A DNA stretch of 64,000 bases from Pedosphaera sp. (GCA_025359965.1 JANYDC010000017.1:1-64000), one strand, 5' to 3'. Counted from the stretch's first letter, positions 17,101 through 27,083 are shown. Notes: a model not told the origin generated them from the sequence alone. Program-made: numbers and translations.

Positions 17101-19661
17101 AATTGAGAGGTATTGGTCGAACCGAGGAGCTCAAAATAACCGGTGTATACTTCGCGAGCTTCGTTAGTGACGCTAAAAGCAGTGCTCGGGGTTCCTTGCA
17201 AAACCTTGATGGGACCACGGCCACCTGACTTGGTCAGTGCGAGTGCGGCAGAATGGATTTCCTGTGCTCCAAATCCTTTCGGAAAGGACCAAATACAGTT
17301 GTTTCCCAGCTCGATTTGGGAACGGCCGCTGCACGTGGTTGTCTCACCTACCGAACCATCATTTGAAATGCCACCTGCCAAAACCAAAAACCCAGCCGGC
17401 ACTGACAAATCGTAATGAAAGATGAGCGAGCGAGGAATTTCTGCGACTGAGTCAAACCGTACGGTCGCGGTGGGCTTTTCAGAATTCTGTGCGGGTGTCA
17501 ACCGGCCAAACGTCAGGAAACCCCTAAAAATGCCGCCGCTGACGTTAGTCACAGCGAACACCTCCATCGGAACGGCCCCAAGAAGAGTGATAGGGCGCTC
17601 AGTCAATGCGTGTTGCATTCGAGCACCCATCTCGGTCGCTTGCTCCGTAGAAATTGATTCGGGCAGATTCCAATTAAAAACGGTGATGCGGGCGGTTGAA
17701 GAAGAGCCGCGACGAATGATGGTGGAAATGATGGCCGGTTCCACCCGGCCGTCTGGATGGCGAAGGAACGCGTCAATGCGCTCACCGGGCTCAAGGAGTG
17801 AGTGCGTGTCTATTCGGAGTGAGCGCGCAGTGTTGGTGATCCCGACCAATTCGATGACTTTTGATGATAGCTGATCCATCACAGACGCCTTGATTGCGGG
17901 AGGTGTTTTCAGAGCGGATGCAACCTGAGTCGGGGGTGGCGGCAGGGGGCCTGTTCGAGAAAACACACGATTAATGTAAAAAAAAGCAAAAAATGCCGCC
18001 AGCAGGAGGATGATCAAATACTTGAATACAGATAATCCCGGCCAAGTTGCTGCGACCACGTCAGGACCTCGGCGGTGTTGTCTCTTACGCAAGAAGTACC
18101 ACGATCCAACGATGCCCAAATAAATAAATGCAGCAGAGGTAGCGATTGCGCCAAACAGCCGAGAGGTAAACACAGGTTTGGGTTCGGTTAGGAGATGCCA
18201 GACTGGAAGACTGAAGACCATTAACCCCACCAGCACCGGAATAAATCCGAACGAAATCGCCCGAGCAAATAGCGAGCCCTTGGGAAGCAATTCGCGGGCG
18301 GGACGCGATGGGGGTAGTCGGCCCGTGCAGGCGGCGATCCCATCCTGAAGGTGTGACATCCAAAGAGCCACGACATTGTTGGTGTGGAAGGTGGAACGCA
18401 TCGCGCCCCCGTGTGGGGTGAAAAGCAACTGGCGCGACACTCCATTTGCCTCAAATGTGACTGAGATAAAGTCCAACCCAGTGGGTTTAGCCGCCCATGG
18501 GTATTGACCCAAACTCAGCTCAGTGATTGAGGAAAGGGGTATCCGGATGACCTCGTTGCGGTGGGAGAAACTCAGCATCTGGCTGTTCAGGCTAAGAAAA
18601 CCGGAGGCGGTATAGATATAAATCCCGCCGTACCATTTAGCCAGATGCTCTGGAGTGGAGAGATAGCAACTGACTGGCGTGAGCGGCAAGCCTTGCGGCT
18701 GAGGCGTGGAAACTCCCGTGCCATTCGATGCGGATTCCACCTGCGTTTTTACATCACCGGCGCTTTGAGGACGGCGGGACGGTTCCTTGGCCAGGGTGCG
18801 GAACACCACATCGTCCAGCTTGGGATCGCTGTTGGATTTTTCTGAAGGCGGCGCGAAACGACCCAAAGGAAGCTCGCCGGTTAGCATTTCGTAAAACACC
18901 ACGCCAAGGGAATAAATGTCGGCGCGATGATCCACCTCGCCGGGGCGTTCGATCTGTTCCGGAGCCATGTAATGCGGCGTGCCAAGGCGTGAACCGGTGC
19001 CGGTGCGGGCCTCCTCGGCCCGCGATTCCCCCATTAGTTTGGCGATGCCAAAATCTGCAATCTTCACGCGGCCACGGGCATCCAAAAGGATGTTCTCCGG
19101 CTTGATATCGCGGTGCAAAACACCCTCCTGATGAGCATACTGCAGCGCTTCGCAAACCTGCGGGACCACTGCGAGAGCCTGCGCGGGAGTAAAGCGCCCG
19201 GCTTGCATCGCCTGCCGCAGATTGACGCCATCGACATATTCCATGACAAGGTAGAAAAACTCCCCCGCCTGTCCGAAATCATGAACGCTAACGATGTTGG
19301 GATGACTCAGCCGCGCCAGCAGACGACCTTCCCGCGTGAAGCGTCCCGCAAACGAAGGATCCACCGCCAGAGCCTCCGACAAAATCTTCAGCGCGATAAA
19401 ACGGTCCAGTTTCGGTTGCCGGGCCTTGAAAACCGACCCCATCCCGCCCTGCCCAATCAATTCAATAATCTCAAACTGCGGAAAAGCCGCAGCCAAAGCC
19501 GCCAGACTTGGCGGCGCAGAACGCATGCGGGAGCCATCCCCCGTTTCAGTCGCGAACGAAGCCTCCTTAAGCAAACAATGCGGGCAAAGCCCCAGCGCAG
19601 CCTCAGCGGAGATCGCCCCGCCGCAGTTCGGACACCGTGTTGCTTCAGACGAATTGCTCAT
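17097..19661 (-). CDS. Membrane-bound Ser/Thr protein kinase with N-terminal zinc ribbon
   Basis: 854 residues. A zinc ribbon comes first (CPNCGGAIS...GLCPHC, residues about 9-30), then a Hanks-type kinase domain: glycine loop GQGGMGSVFKA (70-80), catalytic Lys about 92 in FIALKIL, HRDIKPEN (183-190), DFGIAK, APE in HYMAPEQ. After it comes a GRAM-like beta domain, three membrane segments (FGFIPVLVGLMVFSL; LFGAIATSAAFIYLGIV; YLIILLLAAFFAFFY) and an extracytoplasmic C-terminus. The ATG at 19661 has AGGA seven bases upstream and is preferred to one six codons earlier. The sigma-factor gene follows with a 4-base overlap, so kinase and sigma are likely one signalling unit, although the sigma gene is now interrupted. 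Confidence 0.92.
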   Translation of the reverse strand: MSNSSEATRCPNCGGAISAEAALGLCPHCLLKEASFATETGDGSRMRSAPPSLAALAAAFPQFEIIELIGQGGMGSVFKARQPKLDRFIALKILSEALAVDPSFAGRFTREGRLLARLSHPNIVSVHDFGQAGEFFYLVMEYVDGVNLRQAMQAGRFTPAQALAVVPQVCEALQYAHQEGVLHRDIKPENILLDARGRVKIADFGIAKLMGESRAEEARTGTGSRLGTPHYMAPEQIERPGEVDHRADIYSLGVVFYEMLTGELPLGRFAPPSEKSNSDPKLDDVVFRTLAKEPSRRPQSAGDVKTQVESASNGTGVSTPQPQGLPLTPVSCYLSTPEHLAKWYGGIYIYTASGFLSLNSQMLSFSHRNEVIRIPLSSITELSLGQYPWAAKPTGLDFISVTFEANGVSRQLLFTPHGGAMRSTFHTNNVVALWMSHLQDGIAACTGRLPPSRPARELLPKGSLFARAISFGFIPVLVGLMVFSLPVWHLLTEPKPVFTSRLFGAIATSAAFIYLGIVGSWYFLRKRQHRRGPDVVAATWPGLSVFKYLIILLLAAFFAFFYINRVFSRTGPLPPPPTQVASALKTPPAIKASVMDQLSSKVIELVGITNTARSLRIDTHSLLEPGERIDAFLRHPDGRVEPAIISTIIRRGSSSTARITVFNWNLPESISTEQATEMGARMQHALTERPITLLGAVPMEVFAVTNVSGGIFRGFLTFGRLTPAQNSEKPTATVRFDSVAEIPRSLIFHYDLSVPAGFLVLAGGISNDGSVGETTTCSGRSQIELGNNCIWSFPKGFGAQEIHSAALALTKSGGRGPIKVLQGTPSTAFSVTNEAREVYTGYFELLGSTNTSQL

Positions 19662-19733
19662 GACTCCTTCCTGAGGCATTCAATGGCGTAGGTTACACAA
19701 AATCTTCACCAATGAGGAACAAGAAGACCCATG

Positions 19734-19870
19734 TGGAGTGCGGTGGCAGAGCGCCGACCAGCGACATCGCTTTCGGCTAGAACAAAACTGTGGCTGGTAA
19801 TCTAGAGCGCCTTAATCTCATTGCACCCTTTGAAAGCGGTGTCGACGCTTCGCTCTGCCACCGCACTCCA
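19734..19870. repeat. 137-bp inverted-repeat element
   Basis: TGGAGTGCGGTGGCAGAGCG at 19734-19753 is repeated as its exact reverse complement at 19851-19870. The pairing continues inward with mismatches to about 37 bases per arm (AGCGACATCGCTTT against AAAGCGGTGTCGACGCT). A partial relative, TATGGAGTGCGG followed by CACTC, occurs at 32038-32052. The element fills the gap between the kinase and uvrA genes and carries no reading frame, so it is a small non-autonomous repeat. Confidence 0.75.
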
Positions 19871-19897
19871 TACTTAGCAAACGATGCGATAGGTTTC

Positions 19898-22870
19898 TCA
19901 GGAAGAAACGTTCTCCATCTCCTCCCTCAACGACTGCCCGGTGATGCTCGCAGGATTCCTCATAATCTCAGCAGGCGGCCCCTCCGCCACCACTCGGCCG
20001 CCTTCTTCGCCTGCTTCAGGCCCCAGATCAATCACCCAATCGCTGGCGGCGATCACTTGCAGGTTGTGTTCCACTACCATCACCGAGTGACCGTTTTGGA
20101 CCAGCTTTTGCAAGGCACGCAACAGCACGCGCACGTCCTCAAAATGCAACCCGGTGGTGGGTTCATCAAAAATAAACAGAGTCGGCTTGGAGCTGGACTG
20201 CACGCCAAGAGTGAAAGAAGCCAAGTGCCTCACCAGTTTAAGACGCTGGCTTTCTCCGCCTGAGAGAGTGTTGATCGGCTGCCCCAACCGCACATAACCC
20301 AGGCCCACTTCTTGCAACAGCCGCAGTGATTGTTCGGCGCGCGTCGCATATTTGGAACCCTCAAACTTGGCCAGAAATTCGACCGCCTCATCCACACTCG
20401 CTTCCAGAAGATCTCCAATGCTCATCGACTGGGATGCATCGGGAGTGGCGACCCGAACTTCCAGCACATGGGCGCGATAACGTCGGCCCTGGCAATCCGG
20501 ACAGCGAATGAAAATATCGCTTAGGAATTGCATCTCGATTTTCTCGAACCCCGCACCGCGACAGCGCTCGCACTGGCCGGCGGCTGAGTTGAAACTGAAG
20601 ACGCTTTTTTGATCGAGCCCCACCTCCTTGGCCTCCTTTGAGGCAGCAAAGAAATCGCGCAGATGTTCAAAGGCACCAATGTAGACCGCCGGGTTGGATC
20701 GCGGCGTCCGTCCCAGTGAAGATTGATCGACCATGACCACGCCTCCAATTAAATCCGCACCTTCAAGCTCAGCCTGAGTGGCACCCCCAGCGTCATCAGC
20801 CGATTCCTCCTCGGTCGTTTCATCGGAGTCCGTTTCCGCCGCCTCGGTCCCGGCCGTGGCCAGCAGCCGAGACAGGGCGGGCTCCAAAATATGGCGAACC
20901 AGCGTTGATTTGCCTGAACCACTCACGCCTGTCACACAGACCATGCGGTGGAGCGGAATGCGGACGGTGACATCCCTAAGATTATGCAGAGTGGCATGGC
21001 GCACGACTAGCGATGGATGATCAGCGCCGATTTCCCGAGCAGGCCAGTCCTCCATTTTGCGGCGACCGGAAAGGTACGCGCCCGTCAGAGATTTCTCACT
21101 CGCGAGCACTTCCTCGAACTTCCCCTCAAAAACAACATGACCACCTTGCGCGCCATGTCCGGGACCGATATCAATAATCCGATCAGCCGCTCGCATCAGG
21201 CTGGATTCGTGCTCGACCACGACGATGGTGTTGCCTGCATTGCGAAGGCGTTCGAGGATGCGAATCAATCGCTGCGTATCGCGGGGATGCAAGCCAACAC
21301 TCGGCTCATCCAGCACGAAGAGGGTGTTCACCAAGCGCGACCCCAGGCAGGTGGTGAGGTTGACGCGTTCGGTTTCCCCGCCCGAAAGTGTGCGCATCTG
21401 GCGGTCGATGGTCAGATAGCCGAGACCCACCTCGTCCAGATACCCCAAGCGCGAGCGCACCTCATGCAAAGCCAGTCGCACGGGATCACCCGGCCGCGCA
21501 AGCGCGTCAAGGCGTTGAGATTCGCGCTCAATAAAACGAAGAGCCTGCCGCACGGTCTGCGCGTAAAACGTGGCTAAATCAATTTTTTGTCCATCCGGAC
21601 CCGTGACGACGTAGAGCAGAGATTCCGGTTGAAAACGCGCCCCACCGCAGGCCGTACAAGTCACGTAATCACGATAGCGTGAGAGCAGAACGCGCACGTG
21701 CATTTTGTACGTGCGGCCCTCCAGCCATTTGAAATAACCTTTCACGCCGTACCACGTTTTGGCCGGGCCATCCTCGTTCGAAACATGATTGGGGTCACCC
21801 TCCATCACCCACAACTGCTGCTCAGGCGAGAGCTGATTGTAGGGCACCTTCATCGATACCTTTTGCTTCTTGGCCAGACGGACCAGATCGTTCTGACATT
21901 GCTCACCCGCCTCGGTCTGAAAGGGTTTGATAGCCCCGTCTTCCAGCGAAATGGAATGGTCTGGAATCGCTTTCTGGTAGTTGAGATGGATGCTCCTGCC
22001 AAAGCCCCGGCAAGTGGGACAGGCACCCACCGGATTGTTGAAACTGAACATGGCGGGTGTCGGATCGCGATATTCCAGATCGCAACGCGCGCAATGTAGA
22101 TGACGGGAAAAGGGAAACTCTGCCCCACCGGTCACAGGCTGAACCACCCGAAGCTTGCCTTTGCCAAAATGATAGGCCTGCTCAAAGGCTTCAATAGCGC
22201 GACTCTTCTGCTCCGGTTGAATGATCAGCCGATCCTGTATAATGGTGAGGAGTGCGGGCACCTTCCCCTCAAAGAAGGTCACAGCCTCGTCAACGCGCAC
22301 CATTTTGCCATGGACCCACAAGCGCTGAAAGCCTTGCTTCGCCACCAATGAGAGGGAATCTTCCAAGGATAATTTCTCGCTGATAGGCAGATCGAAAGTC
22401 ACATGAACCTCCGTCCCCTTCATCGCGCCTGCGGCCAATGCTTCCCAGACTTGCTGCGGGGCATCTTTTCTAACAACCCCGCCGCACCGACGGCAATGGA
22501 GCGTGGAGAGATGCGGCCACAATACCTTCATGTAATCGGTCACCTCGGTCATCGTCCCAACCGTGGAACGCGTGGATTTCACCGCGTTGCGTTGTTCCAA
22601 CGCGATGGCAGGAGGAATGCCGCTGATCGAATCAACCTGCGGCTTGTCCATCCTGTCGAAGAACTGCCGCGCGTAGGGGGAGAAGGTTTCGATGTACCGC
22701 CGCTGGCCTTCCGCATAAAGGGTGTCGAAAGCGAGAGAGCTTTTGCCCGACCCACTAAGACCCGTCACCACGATCAAGCGCCCCAGCGGCAGATCGAGGT
22801 CAAAATTCTTGAGATTATTGTGACGGACACCGCGCAAGCGAATGGCCGCCCCGTTTGCGGTGGTCGACAT
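19898..22870 (-). CDS. uvrA: Excinuclease ABC subunit A
   Basis: DNA-damage recognition ATPase of nucleotide excision repair. About 990 residues, slightly longer than the usual 940. First Walker [10 protein letters not shown] near the N-terminus (37-45), the [13 protein letters not shown] stretch, zinc-finger pairs CRRCGG and CARCDLEY...CPTCRGFG, first signature [11 protein letters not shown], second Walker [24 protein letters not shown]...CPDCQGRRY and second signature [11 protein letters not shown]. An acidic insertion ([13 protein letters not shown]) follows the second Walker A. The frame opens at a TTG at 22906 overlapping the toxin stop, but MSTTANG at 22870 gives a normal UvrA N-terminus. 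The sequence alone does not show whether it is the main or a second UvrA. Confidence 0.93.
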   Translation of the reverse strand: MSTTANGAAIRLRGVRHNNLKNFDLDLPLGRLIVVTGLSGSGKSSLAFDTLYAEGQRRYIETFSPYARQFFDRMDKPQVDSISGIPPAIALEQRNAVKSTRSTVGTMTEVTDYMKVLWPHLSTLHCRRCGGVVRKDAPQQVWEALAAGAMKGTEVHVTFDLPISEKLSLEDSLSLVAKQGFQRLWVHGKMVRVDEAVTFFEGKVPALLTIIQDRLIIQPEQKSRAIEAFEQAYHFGKGKLRVVQPVTGGAEFPFSRHLHCARCDLEYRDPTPAMFSFNNPVGACPTCRGFGRSIHLNYQKAIPDHSISLEDGAIKPFQTEAGEQCQNDLVRLAKKQKVSMKVPYNQLSPEQQLWVMEGDPNHVSNEDGPAKTWYGVKGYFKWLEGRTYKMHVRVLLSRYRDYVTCTACGGARFQPESLLYVVTGPDGQKIDLATFYAQTVRQALRFIERESQRLDALARPGDPVRLALHEVRSRLGYLDEVGLGYLTIDRQMRTLSGGETERVNLTTCLGSRLVNTLFVLDEPSVGLHPRDTQRLIRILERLRNAGNTIVVVEHESSLMRAADRIIDIGPGHGAQGGHVVFEGKFEEVLASEKSLTGAYLSGRRKMEDWPAREIGADHPSLVVRHATLHNLRDVTVRIPLHRMVCVTGVSGSGKSTLVRHILEPALSRLLATAGTEAAETDSDETTEEESADDAGGATQAELEGADLIGGVVMVDQSSLGRTPRSNPAVYIGAFEHLRDFFAASKEAKEVGLDQKSVFSFNSAAGQCERCRGAGFEKIEMQFLSDIFIRCPDCQGRRYRAHVLEVRVATPDASQSMSIGDLLEASVDEAVEFLAKFEGSKYATRAEQSLRLLQEVGLGYVRLGQPINTLSGGESQRLKLVRHLASFTLGVQSSSKPTLFIFDEPTTGLHFEDVRVLLRALQKLVQNGHSVMVVEHNLQVIAASDWVIDLGPEAGEEGGRVVAEGPPAEIMRNPASITGQSLREEMENVSS

Positions 22871-22902
22871 CGGCTTGAAATCTAGGGCGGCCCGCTCTCC
22901 TG

Positions 22903-23205
22903 TCAAACTGATGCTTTCAGGAGTGCAGCCACGTCACGATAGCCGCTCAAGATACGAACGACCTCCAACGGCCGCGCGTTAGGATCGTAAATGATCAAGT
23001 AGGAATATACGGACCAGAACCGAACCGGCTTGGAGGTTAAGTCGGGCCTGAGATGACCGAGTGCCGGATTTGTCGCGAGCATCGAGACCGATTTTTGAAT
23101 TTCCTCCTCCACACGGTCGGCGGCATCCACATTGTCCCTTGCTATGTGCTCCCAGATTTCGAGGAGATCAAGCCGTGCCTCCCGAGAATAGAAATAATCA
23201 GCCAT
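22903..23205 (-). CDS. ParE/RelE-family toxin
   Basis: 100 residues of the RelE/ParE fold: YFYSREARLDLLEIWEHIA helix pair, DNVDAADRVEEEI, then the beta core with PVRFWSVYSYLIIYDP and the C-terminal VEVVRIL-like strand (LEVVRILSGYRD). ParE proteins poison gyrase and RelE-type proteins cleave mRNA; which applies here is not visible. The ATG at 23205 overlaps the antitoxin stop by eight bases, typical of coupled modules. Its own stop is followed almost at once by uvrA, so read-through transcription into uvrA is likely. Confidence 0.87.
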   Translation of the reverse strand: MADYFYSREARLDLLEIWEHIARDNVDAADRVEEEIQKSVSMLATNPALGHLRPDLTSKPVRFWSVYSYLIIYDPNARPLEVVRILSGYRDVAALLKASV

Positions 23206-23434
23206 TTTGCCCCGCACGGCGGCGGCGGCTGCGCTCTTGAATTTCAGCGTGAACCTGCTCGCCGGGGATTTTTTCGCCACGCTTCAGCTGTTCAAGTCCC
23301 ACTTCAATCTCGGCATCCAAACGACGACGCAACGCGCCGCTGTTCTCGCGCAGTTCGAGCCATTCCAACAGGGCATCCGTCTGGATTTCGTCCAAAAGTT
23401 TGACTTTTTCGACTGCCAGTTCGATGCGGCTCAT
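23198..23434 (-). CDS. ParD-like antitoxin
   Basis: 78 residues, charged and helical (LDEIQTDALLEWLELRENSGAL...EIEVGLEQLKRGEKIPGEQVHAEIQ), the composition of ParD-type antitoxins that bind DNA with the N-terminus and mask the toxin with the C-terminus. It lies directly upstream of and overlaps the ParE-like gene. A 17-base inverted repeat at 23449-23465 just ahead of the start is a candidate autoregulatory operator. Confidence 0.8.
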   Translation of the reverse strand: MSRIELAVEKVKLLDEIQTDALLEWLELRENSGALRRRLDAEIEVGLEQLKRGEKIPGEQVHAEIQERSRRRRAGQNG

Positions 23435-23448
23435 GGTGGCAACCTATC

Positions 23449-23465
23449 AAAACGGTGACAGTTTT
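23449..23465. promoter_or_regulatory. Candidate operator of the toxin-antitoxin pair
   Basis: AAAAC-GGTGACA-GTTTT is an interrupted palindrome 15 bases upstream of the antitoxin ATG (minus strand). Antitoxins of this class usually repress their own promoter from such a site. A second palindrome, GGGTAAA-A-TTTACCC, lies at 23542-23556. Confidence 0.35.
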
Positions 23466-23612
23466 GCAATTCGTGTTTGAGCGCCTTGCCCACAAGTTGG
23501 ATTTCCGCAACACTCCCCGTCCAAGGACATCAGGGGAGGTGGGGTAAAATTTACCCTGCTGTAGTTGCAGCTCGCTCAACTGAACCCGCATTCGTGGAAC
23601 ACAGCCGCGCTC

Positions 23613-25109
23613 CTACTGCTTTTTCCCGACCAACTGCGGGTCTTTGCCGCCGCCGACATTCATTTCTGAATCGTAGAACAATTGGTCATCGGCAAAGCGC
23701 AATTTCAAACCTGCAATGAAAGGAGTCTCGTAAAGGGCCATTTTGACCACATAGGTATCCTCGCTGGCCCATGCGCCGCAGGCGGCAGAGGGCTGGTTGA
23801 TTTTCTTAACGGTGACAAAGCGACCCTTTTTCCATTCCCCCATGCCACACTCAACTCGTTGTTCGAGTCCGTCCTTTTTGATGACGACCGTCGCGCCCTT
23901 CCCAGCCGACCCGGCCTCAATCATGACCGATTCCAGTTTCTTATCGTTCTCGGCAAAAACGTACTTAGTGCCTGCGACTTTCTTCAGAATAGGCGACTCG
24001 GCAGCGCCTTCTGGTTTGTGAATGGACAACCCTTGCAGTCGTGCCGCAAGTTTTCTCGCGTTGACCGGGTCGCTGGAAAGTTTCTGCGGCTCCATGGCGG
24101 GCAAAAGCTTGTCCCACACCAGGTTCATCACTGCCTGCATGTCGCGAACGCCCGAGGTAATCACCACAACCGCCTCCTGCTCGGGCATCACAATACAATA
24201 CTGGCCATAAGCGCCATCCCCGCGGAATGCCCCGTTCCGGCAGCGCCAGAATTGATAGCCGTAACCCTGGTCCCAATCACTTTTCGGATTACTGCCATTC
24301 GAGGTTTGCAAGGCCGTCGCCTCATCAACCCATCCTGCGGGAATCAATTGTTTCCCTTTCCATTTGCCCTTTTGCAAATAGAGCTGACCCAATTTCGCAA
24401 TATCCTCGGTGCGCACGCTCAAGCCGTAACCTCCAAGGCTGATCCCTTGAAAATTGGTGCCCCATGTGGGACCAACAATGCCCAGCGGCTCGAACAAGCG
24501 CGGCTTGAGAAAATCGAGCACGCTCTCACCCGTGGCTTTCGTGACCATTGCGGAAGCCATAAAAGTAGCGGGGGTATTATAGAGAAAATGCGTCCCCGGT
24601 TTGAATGGCACTGCATTGGTGAGAAAAGTTTTGGCGGAAATGACATCCGGTGCGGTGGAGACTTCCTTCTGATGCCCCGCCGACATCCGCAACAGATCCC
24701 TTAAACGCATGTTCTTCAGGTTCTCACTAACCTCAGCGGGCGCGTCGTTGGTGAAATAGGAGAGAACCGAATCGCTAATCGTCATCTTGCCCTCGGCGAT
24801 GGCCATACCTACTGCCGTAGAAGTGAAACTCTTGCTCAACGAATACAACTCGTGACGGCTCTCCGCCGCGTAAGGCGACCACCAACCCTCCGCCACCACA
24901 TTGCCATGACGCACCAGCATGAAACTGTGAAAGGAATCGATCCCGGCATCCGCCGCGTCAACAAACCCCAGCACGGCGGTCGAAGACATGCCCTGCTCCT
25001 CCGGAGTGCTGCGGGGAAGAGAAGAGGGAGACGCGGCCATCGCGATCGCGCGATCCACATCACCAAAAACGCAGGCCAAGCCCAGAAGAAAGGAATGAAA
25101 TATTTTCAT
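23613..25109 (-). CDS. Serine hydrolase of the beta-lactamase (class C) family
   Basis: 498 residues, exported (MKIFHSFLLGLACVFGDVDRAIA). The serine active-site motif SxxK is YSLSKSFTS; the Tyr motif is probably FLYNTPATFMAS; the third motif region reads GAYGQYCIV. Such proteins are esterases, D-Ala-D-Ala peptidases or related hydrolases rather than resistance enzymes. The open frame continues 103 codons upstream, but that part lies opposite the prepilin gene and lacks meaning; the ATG at 25109 with its signal peptide is the real start. The C-terminal 130 residues form a separate beta domain. It is divergent from the prepilin gene across 133 bases. Confidence 0.9.
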   Translation of the reverse strand: MKIFHSFLLGLACVFGDVDRAIAMAASPSSLPRSTPEEQGMSSTAVLGFVDAADAGIDSFHSFMLVRHGNVVAEGWWSPYAAESRHELYSLSKSFTSTAVGMAIAEGKMTISDSVLSYFTNDAPAEVSENLKNMRLRDLLRMSAGHQKEVSTAPDVISAKTFLTNAVPFKPGTHFLYNTPATFMASAMVTKATGESVLDFLKPRLFEPLGIVGPTWGTNFQGISLGGYGLSVRTEDIAKLGQLYLQKGKWKGKQLIPAGWVDEATALQTSNGSNPKSDWDQGYGYQFWRCRNGAFRGDGAYGQYCIVMPEQEAVVVITSGVRDMQAVMNLVWDKLLPAMEPQKLSSDPVNARKLAARLQGLSIHKPEGAAESPILKKVAGTKYVFAENDKKLESVMIEAGSAGKGATVVIKKDGLEQRVECGMGEWKKGRFVTVKKINQPSAACGAWASEDTYVVKMALYETPFIAGLKLRFADDQLFYDSEMNVGGGKDPQLVGKKQ

Positions 25110-25242
25110 GGCAGATGGGCCATACAATGGCGCGAGAAATCGAAACTGACAACTTGGAAGAAGCCACAATTTGTTTGTCAAACGAGCCCGGACCGACGCA
25201 AGGTCTGTCTCAAGCCCACTGAGTGAACCCCAATAATCAGCC

Positions 25243-26040
25243 ATGAAATCGTTTTCGCCGAAGACCGATCCGGCCGAGCACTGCATGGTGATCAAACATG
25301 GGTTTACGTTGATCGAGTTGCTCGTGGTAATCGCAATCATCGCCATTCTGGCCAGCCTGCTGCTGCCTGCCCTGGCACGGGCCAAATTCAAAGCCAAGGT
25401 AATCAACTGCACTTCCAATTATCGGCAATGGGGTTTGGCCTCCAACCTTTACGCAAATGACGATCCCAAGAGCGGGCTTCCTTCGTTTGACATGCCTGTG
25501 ACCGGTTTGAACCCATGGGATTGCTCCAGCCAGATGGCCCCAAAACTGGCTGCCTTTGGTTTGACCGTGCCCATGTGGTTTTGCCCGGTCCGCGCGGAGG
25601 AGTTTACCGAGGCCAACACTTGGTTCCGCAAGCAGAACAAAGGTAATACCATCGCATCCGTCGCGGATCTCAATCGCTATCTCGTCTCCCGCTACTCTAC
25701 TTTTGCGATTTTGAATCATGACTGGTGGGTCCCAAGGCGATTGGAAGGCAACCCCAAGCTTATGTTTCCAGGACCGGGTATTGCTGCCACAGTCACACGC
25801 ACCAAGGAAGGCTGGCCCCTTCGCCTGACTGATTCCATCGCCGCCACTCAGCCGATCATTACCGATCTCATGGTGTCGGGAGGTGCCAATGCCACCAACG
25901 TCGCCCAAGCCACGGCGGGCCATTCCATTGGCAAGAATGTGCAGTCAGTCAACCGGGCCTACGCCGATGGCCATGTGGAACTGGCCACACGCTCCCGCAT
26001 TCAATGGCAGCATACCGGCAATTGGACGACATTTTATTGA
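25243..26040 (+). CDS. Prepilin-type protein with H-X9-DG tail
   Basis: 265 residues. A type IV prepilin leader ([27 protein letters not shown]) is cleaved before Phe by prepilin peptidase, leaving a hydrophobic helix that packs in a pseudopilus. The C-terminus has the [20 protein letters not shown] motif that defines this large verrucomicrobial/planctomycetal family. The ATG at 25243 gives a 20-residue leader; ATG 25285 would give a leader of six. The role may be structural or cargo for the secretion system at 7.7-14 kb. It ends two bases before the convergent regulator gene. Confidence 0.88.
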   Translation: MKSFSPKTDPAEHCMVIKHGFTLIELLVVIAIIAILASLLLPALARAKFKAKVINCTSNYRQWGLASNLYANDDPKSGLPSFDMPVTGLNPWDCSSQMAPKLAAFGLTVPMWFCPVRAEEFTEANTWFRKQNKGNTIASVADLNRYLVSRYSTFAILNHDWWVPRRLEGNPKLMFPGPGIAATVTRTKEGWPLRLTDSIAATQPIITDLMVSGGANATNVAQATAGHSIGKNVQSVNRAYADGHVELATRSRIQWQHTGNWTTFY

Positions 26041-26041
26041 T

Positions 26042-26419
26042 TTACCTTGGACAAGCTTCTTCCATAGTCGCTCGCGTGTCCTTTTCCCAAGTCAACCCCC
26101 AGTCCCTCATGCTTTTTAACACTGGCAACAAAGCGCGTCCCTTTTCCGTCAACTGATAGGCAAGATGCTTTGAACCTTGGCCAGCACTCATTTGTACTAC
26201 CACATCATGGTCAAGAAGTCGTTTTAAGCGCTCGCTCAGGATGTTGGTCGGGATGCCTTCGGGCGAGTTCGCGAAGTCCTTGAACCGCGATTTGCCTAGG
26301 ACAAGATCCCGGATCACCAGCAAGGTCCAGCGATCACCAAAAATATCCAAGGAGCAAGCCACCGGGCAGGGCGAACGGCGGACAGCTGTATTGTCGTTTT
26401 TAGATTTGGTGTTCGTCAC
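26042..26419 (-). CDS. HxlR-family transcriptional regulator
   Basis: 125 residues, winged helix. Family signature: CPVACSLDIFGDRWTLLVIRDLVLGKSRFKDFANSPEGIPTNILSERLKRLLDHDVV. The two Cys residues in SPCPVAC are a common redox- or aldehyde-sensing feature of HxlR proteins. GTG start at 26419. It is divergent from the DinB-like gene over 61 bases that contain palindromes, so it probably controls that gene and itself. Confidence 0.92.
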   Translation of the reverse strand: MTNTKSKNDNTAVRRSPCPVACSLDIFGDRWTLLVIRDLVLGKSRFKDFANSPEGIPTNILSERLKRLLDHDVVVQMSAGQGSKHLAYQLTEKGRALLPVLKSMRDWGLTWEKDTRATMEEACPR

Positions 26420-26441
26420 TATTTAAAAATCGCAGACATTC

Positions 26442-26479
26442 ACTTGCATTCAACAAGTAAATTACTTTTATTATGCAAG
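26442..26479. promoter_or_regulatory. Palindromic sites between the HxlR and DinB-like genes
   Basis: ACTTG-CATTCAA-CAAGT (26442-26458) is one inverted repeat; CTTGCAT (26443-26449) pairs with ATGCAAG (26473-26479) as a second. Both lie in the 61-base divergent gap and are reasonable HxlR binding sites and promoter overlap. Confidence 0.4.
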
Positions 26480-26480
26480 C

Positions 26481-27083
26481 ATGCTGAATGAAGCCAACGC
26501 AGAAGAGCCCAAACTTGCTCCACCCGGTGCAGGCCTACCCTGGCCAGAACTGTTAGTTGCCCGTCTTATTTTTGGCTGGACGCGGAAACACACCTCTCGC
26601 GAACAAGCCATGGAGAATTTCACACGGCGCAGAAATGCTATTCTACAGCTGGCCTGCGGCTGCAATGCCAAAACAGGTGCTCAACGAGTCCTCATTGCGA
26701 GGCTCCGCGGCCTTGAGGATAGCAGTCGTTATTGGTCAGTATTCATGACTCTTGATCATCTGCGGATCGTCAACGATTCCATCGCCGGAGCCGTCACTGC
26801 GCTTGTGTCAGGCAATGTTCCGTCGCGAACTGCCAGCACCGCCGAAGTAAAACCCACACTTAATGCTGACAACAGCGTCCTAACCGCCTTTGAACAGTCC
26901 TGCACCCAGTTCGAGCAGACCGTCGCAACCTTCCCCAATTTGACTACCCCGACAAAGTACCCCCATCCTTGGTTCGGCCCTCTTGACGCTGCAGCATGGC
27001 ATTTCATGGCGGGCGTCCACATGAACCTTCACCTCAAACAAATTCAAAATATTCTAAGCCAATTGACACATCCACATTTGTGA
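26481..27083 (+). CDS. DinB-superfamily / DUF1569-like protein
   Basis: 200 residues, all-helical. The pattern MTLDHLRIVNDSIAGAV and the C-terminal WHFMAGVHMNLHLKQIQNIL carry the spaced His residues that bind metal in the DinB four-helix bundle (His in helix 1; H..H in the last helix). DinB-like proteins include thiol S-transferases, but a substrate cannot be named. Control by the adjacent divergent HxlR regulator suggests an inducible stress function. Confidence 0.72.
   Translation: MLNEANAEEPKLAPPGAGLPWPELLVARLIFGWTRKHTSREQAMENFTRRRNAILQLACGCNAKTGAQRVLIARLRGLEDSSRYWSVFMTLDHLRIVNDSIAGAVTALVSGNVPSRTASTAEVKPTLNADNSVLTAFEQSCTQFEQTVATFPNLTTPTKYPHPWFGPLDAAAWHFMAGVHMNLHLKQIQNILSQLTHPHL

Noticed and set aside
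23682-24704. A 340-codon open frame on the plus strand
   Set aside because: It is antisense to the serine hydrolase gene, whose motifs and signal peptide are clear; no motif appears in the shadow.
25110-25418. An N-terminal extension of the serine hydrolase by 103 codons
   Set aside because: The extension runs antisense to the prepilin leader and would place the obvious signal peptide in mid-protein.
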